Shown here one piece after another: positions 58,447 through 64,000 of a stretch of 64,000 bases of DNA. The DNA comes from JACKCD01 sp041390905 (GTDB lineage: Bacteria > Chloroflexota > Anaerolineae > Promineifilales > Promineifilaceae). The stretch covers positions 806,001-870,000 of the forward strand of contig JAWKPA010000012.1 of assembly GCA_041390905.1 (NCBI GenBank), in the 5' to 3' direction. Position 1 is the stretch's first letter; every line of letters begins with the position of its first letter. Below the pieces are notes generated by a model. The model ran no database searches. It had not been told where the DNA came from and saw nothing but the letters and a program-made list of their open reading frames with translations. Position numbers and translations under genes: made by a program.

Positions 58447-59133
58447 TTAGCCGCAGGCGGGGGCAAAACCAAAGGGGCCAAAGAGCAGTTCAAATAACGG
58501 CCGTATGGGGCCACAATAAAGTAAACGGCCTTGATCGTAAGCATCGAGGAAGAAAAGGGTGGCGGTGCAAAGCAGCAGGAGCAGGAGCAGACAACCACAG
58601 CCGAGCAGCAGCCGTCGCCGTGGGCTGGCGGTCTTGGGTGTGGGTTCTAGGGGACGGGGTGGGGGTTCCTGGTAAGTTGGTTCGTCGGTGCGGGACGGTT
58701 GGTAGGGGGGAACGGGGTAAGATGGGGTGTCTTCGGGGTCGAAGGGGGGCAGGCCGTGTGGGGGAGTGTCTTGTTCGGATAACGGCCGTTTATCTGCAAA
58801 CGTCTCATGCTCCGCTTCAAACGGTTCCTGCGCCACAAACTCATCCACAAACAAAAGCTGGATTGACTCCCCCAAATTAATCGTATCATTATCTTCCAAC
58901 GCCATCGTTCCAATCACCCGCTGCGTGTTCAAAAACGTACCGTTGGTACTCCCCAAATCATCCAGATAACAAATGCCATCTCGCTGCGTAATTTGCGCGT
59001 GCTGCCGCGATACCTCAGGGTCTTGCAGCACGATCTCATTACTGGTTCCCCTGCCAATTCGCATCAGGGGTTGATTGAGAAGGATTTCTTCGTTGGGGTT
59101 TGGCCCTTGCTGCACAATCAGGCGAGCTGGCAT
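58447..59133 (-). CDS. FHA domain protein with C-terminal membrane anchor
   Basis: About 228 residues from ATG 59133. Residues 1-95 (LMRIGRGTSNEIVLQDPEVSRQHAQITQRDGICYLDDLGSTNGTFLN) form a complete forkhead-associated domain that binds phosphothreonine peptides, with the R-G-R-G-x-S-N and S-R-x-H signatures. A Pro-rich linker (PPRPLEPTPKT) follows, then one hydrophobic helix (GCGCLLLLLLLCTATLFFLDAY) and a short periplasmic end. It likely docks a phosphorylated partner at the membrane. Confidence 0.9.
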   Translation of the reverse strand: MPARLIVQQGPNPNEEILLNQPLMRIGRGTSNEIVLQDPEVSRQHAQITQRDGICYLDDLGSTNGTFLNTQRVIGTMALEDNDTINLGESIQLLFVDEFVAQEPFEAEHETFADKRPLSEQDTPPHGLPPFDPEDTPSYPVPPYQPSRTDEPTYQEPPPRPLEPTPKTASPRRRLLLGCGCLLLLLLLCTATLFFLDAYDQGRLLYCGPIRPLFELLFGPFGFAPACG

Positions 59134-59299
59134 ATGGTTTCTCTCAAGCTGAATCGTGAATGTATATCTGTGCAGTGGACAGACACCCACTGCTCACAAT
59201 CTGTCAAAAACGATGTCGCTAGTTATAGAAGCTGGACAACCTTTTGTCAATAGATTTTCTATGTCAGCAGCCTACGACTCCCCAATGACTACTGATTTT

Positions 59300-59329
59300 T
59301 TGACCACATGCCTCGCTTCGTTGTATAGT
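59300..59329 (+). promoter_or_regulatory. Promoter of the aldehyde oxidoreductase gene
   Basis: TTGACC, an 18-base spacer and TATAGT, with AAAGGGG just upstream of the ATG at 59399. Confidence 0.55.
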
Positions 59330-59398
59330 TTTACAAAACACGTTGGCTTCCATTCTTTTTAAACACAAACCTGTTGAACACAAGAAAGGGGTAAGAAA

Positions 59399-61354
59399 AT
59401 GCACGGATTTACAGGGAAGATTCTCCACGTTGACCTTACCAATCACGAGCTTGAAATCGAACAACCCAGCCAGGAATTTTATCGCACTTACATGGGCGGC
59501 AGCCTGCTGGGGCTTTATTACCTGTGGAAAAACACACCCGCAGGTGCCGATCCACTTGGCCCGAACAACACCTTAACGTTGGCCGTTGGCCCAGCTACCG
59601 GCATGCCCGTCAGTGGTCAAAGCCGCTGCACCGCTACCTGCAAATCGCCCAGCAGCGGTGGCGCAGCCGATAGCCAGGCAGGTGGCTTTTGGCCGGCCGA
59701 ACTCAAATTTGCCGGGTTCGATGCCGTTGTTGTCAAAGGGGCTTCCGACACCCCCGTTTATCTCTGGATTCACGACGGCGAAGCCGAACTGCGTGATGCC
59801 AGTCACCTGTGGGGCAAAACGACGCTTGAGGTAGACAACATCCTTAAAGACGAACTGGACGATAAAAAGATTGAGATTGCCCAGATTGGCCCTGCCGGGG
59901 AAAAAATGGCGAACTTTGCCGCCATCATCAACATGAGCAACCGAGCCTGGGGGCGCACCGGCACCGGTGCTGTCATGGGCAGCAAAAAGCTCAAGGCGAT
60001 TGTGGTGCGCGGCAGCGGCAAAATTGAGCCGGCCGACAAGAAAGGTATTACCAAATTGTCCAAGTGGGGTGCCAAAGCATATCCCGGTGGCGACATGGAA
60101 GAATTCGGGCGTTATGGCACGCCCGGCGTTGTCATGCCGCAAAACGGCAGCGGCGGCCTGCCCACCCGCAACTGGAGCGCAGGCTACATGGCCGAAGCCG
60201 AAGCCATTAGCGGCGAACGACTTTATGACGAAATCTTGCGCGGCGCAGCCGACGGTAAGCAAGATCGCCAGGGCCGCGACACATGTTATGCCTGCATCAT
60301 TCGCTGCAAGCGGGTGGTGGCTTCGGAGTGGAAAAGCGAAGCCCACGGCAACCCGGAACTGATTCACGAATATGGCGGCCCCGAATATGAGACCATCGCC
60401 ACTTTTGGCTCCTATTGTGGCATTGATGACCTTCATGCGGTGGTGTATGCCAACCAGCTTTGCAATGAGTATGGCGTAGACACCATTTCCTGTGGCGCGA
60501 CGCTTTCCTGGGCAATGGAATGTTATGAGAACGGGGTGTTAACGGCCGAAGAGATGGACGGCATTCCGCTGGGGTATGGCAATGCCGAGGCGATGATCAC
60601 GATGTTGAAAAAGACGCTGAACCGGGAAGGGTTTGGTGATATTTTGGCCGAAGGGTCGGCCAAGGCAGCTGATCGGCTGGGCAAGGGGCATGAGTATTTG
60701 CTGACCATTAAGGGGCAAGAGCTTCCAGCTCATATGCCGCAGGTGAAGCGGAGCCTGGCGTTGATTTATGCGGTGAACCCGTTTGGGGCGGATCATCAAT
60801 CATCGGAACATGACCCGTCATATAGCCCAAATGCGTATGAAGGTGGTACCAGCCGCTATTTGGCACCGATTGGTCTGGACAAACCGCAGCCAACGAAGGT
60901 GCTAAACGCTGAAAAGGTGGAGTTTACGCTCAAGACGCAGTACAACTACAGCGCAATGGATACGATTAGCATTTGCCAATTTGTCTATGGGCCTGGCTGG
61001 CAGCTTTATGACCCGACCCATATGGCGGATTTGATGACGGCAGCAACGGGGTGGGACGTGTCGGTGGATGAGATTCAGGAGGTTGGTCGCCGTCGGTTGA
61101 ACCTGATGCGGGCGTATAATGCGCGTGAGGGGTTGCAACGGGACAAGGACACGCTGCCGAAGAAGCTGTTTAATGTGGCGCTGGAAGGTGGCCGCAGCGA
61201 TGGCATCAAGCTGGAAGATGCGGAGCTTCAGGCGGGCATGGATATGTATTTTGAGCAGGCTGGCTGGGATGTAACGACGGGTGTGCCAACGCGGCAGGCG
61301 TTGGTGGATGCGGGGCTGGCCTGGGTTGCGGATGATATGGCGTTAGCAAGTTAA
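59399..61354 (+). CDS. Aldehyde:ferredoxin oxidoreductase family tungstoenzyme
   Basis: 651 residues, typical AOR length. The N-terminus HGFTGKILHVDLTNHELEIEQPSQEFYRTYMGGSLLGLYYL is characteristic, GPATGMPVSGQSRCTATCKSP and GGFWPAELKFAGFDAVVVKG belong to the pterin domain, and the [4Fe-4S] Cys set is CYACIIRC plus a fourth Cys in SICQFVYG. It oxidises aldehydes with ferredoxin using a tungsten pterin cofactor. No ferredoxin or MoaD-like gene is adjacent. It has no AACGGCCGTT, only a near-match. Confidence 0.94.
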   Translation: MHGFTGKILHVDLTNHELEIEQPSQEFYRTYMGGSLLGLYYLWKNTPAGADPLGPNNTLTLAVGPATGMPVSGQSRCTATCKSPSSGGAADSQAGGFWPAELKFAGFDAVVVKGASDTPVYLWIHDGEAELRDASHLWGKTTLEVDNILKDELDDKKIEIAQIGPAGEKMANFAAIINMSNRAWGRTGTGAVMGSKKLKAIVVRGSGKIEPADKKGITKLSKWGAKAYPGGDMEEFGRYGTPGVVMPQNGSGGLPTRNWSAGYMAEAEAISGERLYDEILRGAADGKQDRQGRDTCYACIIRCKRVVASEWKSEAHGNPELIHEYGGPEYETIATFGSYCGIDDLHAVVYANQLCNEYGVDTISCGATLSWAMECYENGVLTAEEMDGIPLGYGNAEAMITMLKKTLNREGFGDILAEGSAKAADRLGKGHEYLLTIKGQELPAHMPQVKRSLALIYAVNPFGADHQSSEHDPSYSPNAYEGGTSRYLAPIGLDKPQPTKVLNAEKVEFTLKTQYNYSAMDTISICQFVYGPGWQLYDPTHMADLMTAATGWDVSVDEIQEVGRRRLNLMRAYNAREGLQRDKDTLPKKLFNVALEGGRSDGIKLEDAELQAGMDMYFEQAGWDVTTGVPTRQALVDAGLAWVADDMALAS

Positions 61355-61362
61355 GAAAATAT

Positions 61363-61410
61363 CTCAAGGCAGCATGATAGATATTTCATTGTCTATCATG
61401 CTGCCTTGAG
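61363..61410. terminator. Bidirectional hairpin between AOR and STAND genes
   Basis: Perfect 19-bp arms around a 10-base loop. It includes the stop codon and last codons (LKAA) of the convergent STAND gene and lies 8 bases after the AOR stop. Confidence 0.8.
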
Positions 61411-63855
61411 CGTTTGCAGCCATTGATAAACTTTTGCTGCTTTGAAGTGACCCATTTGCTCCAAAATAGCTAAACTTTCCTGCCCCAACTGTTCAGCTAC
61501 ATTTCTATTTATAGTCACAGTTACTCGTGCCAGGCCAAAAAGTGCCAACCCTTTTTGCTCAGGTATATTCAAAGAATCGGCCGTTTCTCTTACTTCCATG
61601 AAATCTTCTCGTGCAGATAGCAAATCAGCTTTTCGCAAACGCAACTCACCCCGATAGAACAGCGCGACAGATTTTAACCAAACAATATTAGCAGCCTGGC
61701 TGACTGAGATAGCCTCTTGAATGTAATGAGTTGCTAATTCCAAATCATTGGCATGAATGGCCAACCAGCCCAGATGTGCCAGTGATTGGGCAATCCCTTC
61801 TGGACTCTCTGTTTCACGCCCACCCTTTAGTGCTTCTGTCAATAACTGTTGGGCATGATAGTATTGACCTTGTTCTATAGCTATCAAGCCAAGAGTGGAT
61901 AAGATGAAGCTCACTGCTTGCGTATATTTTAATGTCTGAGACATTGCTAAAGCTTCATTTAGCGACTTAACTGCGCTGTCAAATTCCCCTTGGGCAAAGA
62001 GAAGTTGCCCCAAATTTCGACGCAAAAGGATAGCATCTGGATGCTCTTGACTGTCAAGCAGTACAATCCCCTCGCGCCAATGAGACTCCGCCCGCTCCCA
62101 CAATCCTTGTTCATAGGCAACATTGCCCAAGCTTGTTAACAATGTAGCCATGCGAGCCGGATCATTGAGCTGCTGGGTGTATTGGAGAGCCTTAGACAAA
62201 TAGGCGTCTGCCTGGGCGTAATTACTATGGTAACCACCGGCCAAAGAGGCCAGATTGATGAGCAGTGTGCTAATCAGATTTGGATCATTGGCTTTGTAGG
62301 CCATCTGTAACCCTTCTTTATGCAAACGTTCCATTTCGGCTGGATTCCCGCGAGCAAAATTACAGGTTCCTAAAAAACTGAGAACGTGAGCCTGATACTG
62401 CCAGTTGTCAGTTTGACGTGCCATGATTAAGGCCTTCTCAAGATGGAAAACGGCCGTTTCAAGATTACCCTGAACATACCAGCTAGGAAAAACCTTTAAC
62501 GTTCCCTCAATAAAAGCATCAATCATAGACAAAACAGAAGCTGCTTCTAAAGCTGCCCCTAAATTACTGAGTTCGATATTAATCGTTGAAAAATCCCTCA
62601 CGTGTCGAGTTGCATAAGCTACAAAATAATTGACCATACGATGCATGTTTTGGTTATCAGCTTGCTTTTCTTGGGCGAATTCACGCAGCAAAGAATGCAA
62701 AACATATCGCTTGGCTCGGCTCGGTTGAACTAACGATAATTGAACCAGTTGATCGAGATTGCGAACGGCCATTTCCTTACTTGTATTGGCTACATAAGCA
62801 GCTGCTTCAAGCCCAAAATCTTCCCCTCCAAAGACACCCAAGGCGACAAAGAATTGTTGTAGATGAGGAGAAAGGGTCTGGTAGCTGAGTTCAAATGAGA
62901 GACGAACGTTACGATCTTCACGAATTAGGGCATTAAGGCGGTTATTGGCTGTCTGTAATTCGACCAGGTAAGCGGGGATGGTGATTTGATGGGTTGCCAG
63001 TCGGCCGGCTGCAATGGCGATGGCGAGGGGCAGGTGCACTAGGAGGGCGATAATTTTTTGCAAGGTGTCGCGCCAGCGGCGGACGGTGGATTGGCCGAGG
63101 AAATGGGTAAAGACGGCCAGGGAGTGATCACTATCAGCGGGAAAGCTTTGCAAGAGGTGGCGGTGCATTTCGTCGGTTACGGCCAGGTCTTGGCGTGTGG
63201 TGACAATAACGGCCGTTTTTCCCGTTGTTGGCGGTAATAAAGGGCGTACCTGGCTACTCGCTTGTGCATTATCAAGCACGATCAACACCTGTTTATCTGC
63301 CAGAATATGGCGCACCGCCGCTGCTCGGCTCTCAATATCGTGATGGTTGCTCACATCCTGACCGTACGCAGCTGCAAACTGGGTCAAAATTGCCATCGTG
63401 TCAGAAGTGTCCAGCCGCGCCCAAAGAACACCATCAACGAAGGTGTGACGCAGTTGATAGGCGAGATGAGCCGCTAGGCTTGTTTTGCCAACGCCGCCCA
63501 TGCCGCGTAGACTGTGGATGGTGACAGAACGGCCGTTTTGCAACACACCCCCTAATTCCGCCAACATCTCTTCCCGTCCCACAAAATAAGGTAAATCAGC
63601 AATGGCCTGGAAAGGGGCCGTCTCGGCTGGGGGCCAACTAGAGAGCAGTTGTTGCTCGGTTTCAGTCGCCGCTTGCTGACGCAATTCCGCAATGGATGGT
63701 TGTGCCGCCGCTTGCAGCAGTTCTGTTGCCTCTATTTCGTTTAGGCGCAAGGCGGCAGCCACCTGCACCAGCCGCTGCCAATGATGGGGATGCCGTACCC
63801 GACCACTCAGCCAGTTAGTTCCTGTCCGGTTTGACACATCTGACAGGGTGCCCAA
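61396..63855 (-). CDS. STAND (NB-ARC) regulator with HTH and TPR domains
   Basis: 819 residues by the longest frame. An N-terminal remnant of an XRE helix-turn-helix (LSDVSNRTGTNWLSGRVRHPHHWQRLVQVAAALRL), then NB-ARC ATPase with GMGGVGKTSLAAHLAY (Walker A), VLIVLDNAQ (Walker B) and GHEL-like VHLPLAIAIAAG, then at least eight TPR-like repeats from about residue 430. Such proteins sense signals and oligomerise, as in plant NLRs or bacterial defence. The first codon would be TTG 63855, but LDKTLG just upstream of it is typical of the family, so the start is uncertain. Confidence 0.88.
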   Translation of the reverse strand: MGTLSDVSNRTGTNWLSGRVRHPHHWQRLVQVAAALRLNEIEATELLQAAAQPSIAELRQQAATETEQQLLSSWPPAETAPFQAIADLPYFVGREEMLAELGGVLQNGRSVTIHSLRGMGGVGKTSLAAHLAYQLRHTFVDGVLWARLDTSDTMAILTQFAAAYGQDVSNHHDIESRAAAVRHILADKQVLIVLDNAQASSQVRPLLPPTTGKTAVIVTTRQDLAVTDEMHRHLLQSFPADSDHSLAVFTHFLGQSTVRRWRDTLQKIIALLVHLPLAIAIAAGRLATHQITIPAYLVELQTANNRLNALIREDRNVRLSFELSYQTLSPHLQQFFVALGVFGGEDFGLEAAAYVANTSKEMAVRNLDQLVQLSLVQPSRAKRYVLHSLLREFAQEKQADNQNMHRMVNYFVAYATRHVRDFSTINIELSNLGAALEAASVLSMIDAFIEGTLKVFPSWYVQGNLETAVFHLEKALIMARQTDNWQYQAHVLSFLGTCNFARGNPAEMERLHKEGLQMAYKANDPNLISTLLINLASLAGGYHSNYAQADAYLSKALQYTQQLNDPARMATLLTSLGNVAYEQGLWERAESHWREGIVLLDSQEHPDAILLRRNLGQLLFAQGEFDSAVKSLNEALAMSQTLKYTQAVSFILSTLGLIAIEQGQYYHAQQLLTEALKGGRETESPEGIAQSLAHLGWLAIHANDLELATHYIQEAISVSQAANIVWLKSVALFYRGELRLRKADLLSAREDFMEVRETADSLNIPEQKGLALFGLARVTVTINRNVAEQLGQESLAILEQMGHFKAAKVYQWLQTLKAA

Positions 63856-63904
63856 TGTTTTATCTAGGCATGAATATGTGGTGCAAAAGCGAAAAAAGAT
63901 TTTT

Positions 63905-63933
63905 TTGACAAGGTCTCACATATGAGGTTAAAT
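63905..63933 (+). promoter_or_regulatory. Promoter with palindromic spacer at the right edge
   Basis: TTGACA (63905-63910), a 17-base spacer and TTAAAT (63928-63933). The spacer holds CTCA-CATA-TGAG, a possible operator between the divergent STAND gene and the gene starting at 63983. Confidence 0.55.
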
Positions 63934-63982
63934 GAGAACTCGTTTGAAATAGTTGATATGAGTAACGCGAGGAAATTTTAAG

Positions 63983-64000
63983 ATGAAAATTCTAAAGACG
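63983..64000 (+). CDS. First codons of an unidentified gene, cut by the window end
   Basis: ATG at 63983 preceded by GAGGAA at a suitable distance and by a good promoter; only MKILKT is visible, so nothing can be said of function. Confidence 0.4.

Larger units (their letters stand above)
312..63537. repeat. Dispersed 10-bp palindrome family AACGGCCGTT (79 exact copies)
   Basis: Start positions read by eye: 312, 1782, 1870, 3129, 4360, 4717, 5122, 5908, 6163, 6756, 6897, 9397, 12320, 12421, 12611, 13342, 13761, 14918, 15191, 16516, 16905, 16946, 17600, 19264, 20085, 21008, 21514, 21845, 22500, 22896, 23373, 23545, 23761, 24115, 24505, 25540, 25593, 27173, 27336, 27528, 28201, 28712, 31161, 32176, 32746, 35740, 36566, 37662, 39795, 39968, 40290, 42276, 43017, 43710, 46317, 46961, 47133, 47453, 48548, 48607, 49227, 50856, 51443, 51500, 51663, 52510, 53197, 53293, 53800, 53852, 54172, 54427, 55676, 56142, 57565, 58781, 62449, 63208, 63528. 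Many extend to AAACGGCCGTTT. In genes it encodes NGR, TAV or (K/E)RP(F/L) depending on frame. A few copies may have been missed. Confidence 0.95.

Overview
The window is a high-coding-density bacterial chromosome segment, about 57% G+C by eye. It most resembles a member of the Chloroflexota, probably an Anaerolineae or Caldilineae type lineage. That reading is inference from gene content: STAND NTPases, AmmeMemoRadiSam protein B, fused aconitase X, a tungsten aldehyde:ferredoxin oxidoreductase, multi-GAF kinases, and secreted proteins carrying a YLPLI-type motif before Pro/Thr linkers. No rRNA, tRNA, CRISPR array or insertion sequence with a transposase was seen.

Layout. 0-4.3 kb: end of an enoyl-CoA hydratase gene, then dnaX-ybaB-recR and a sulfotransferase. 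4.3-9.3 kb: a PAS/GAF histidine kinase, tyrS with a structured leader, HicAB and a lone HigA-like antitoxin. 9.4-16.3 kb: a CoxE-like VWA protein with a MoxR ATPase, a GNAT enzyme, a DUF2089 regulator, a 29-residue-repeat protein and a secreted glycosidase-like protein. 16.3-26.4 kb: a candidate selenoprotein (DCC/DUF393 thiol oxidoreductase with UGA at the second Cys of CxxC), menA, DUF368, a HAD hydrolase, a SEC-C protein, aroA and rsmI, then the overlapping unit tetR-menF-four-helix-bundle-menD. 27-37.6 kb: a second GAF histidine kinase, asparaginase, an orphan ABC ATPase, fused aconitase X, two overlapping MscS genes, a UspA protein and a CPA1 antiporter. 37.7-50.6 kb: M4 peptidase, GAF-PAS adenylate cyclase, Sat-CysC, lipoprotein, three-repeat surface protein, flippase-like protein, two methyltransferases, ftsZ and an excisionase-like DNA-binding protein. 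50.6-64 kb: a membrane protein, Memo-like protein, M1 lipoprotein peptidase, ECF sigma/anti-sigma/MscS operon, a larger MscS-like protein, FHA protein, aldehyde oxidoreductase, STAND/TPR regulator and the first codons of another gene.

The most unusual signals are genome-scale rather than single genes. (1) The 10-bp palindrome AACGGCCGTT occurs 79 times by manual count, in genes of both strands and in spacers, where fewer than one copy is expected by chance. (2) Most copies sit where local strand composition flips abruptly from G-rich to C-rich, visible at synonymous third codon positions, so the palindrome behaves like a focus of a strand-asymmetric process. (3) Many spacers carry back-to-back 7-bp tandem repeats (AGATTGG, AATCAGT/TAACTGA, GGGAATT, GGGTGTG types) that fold into hairpins. 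These resemble cyanobacterial STRR heptamers and have been captured as coding sequence at the ends or interior of MenF, MenD and the M1 lipoprotein. Several genes also have a promoter -10 box only 7-8 nt before ATG, suggesting leaderless transcripts.

Menaquinone synthesis (MenA, MenD, MenF), osmotic or envelope sensing (four MscS-type channels, an ECF sigma operon) and nucleotide or kinase signalling are the main functional themes. Coordinates and counts come from reading the sequence. Family assignments come from motif recognition without database searches.
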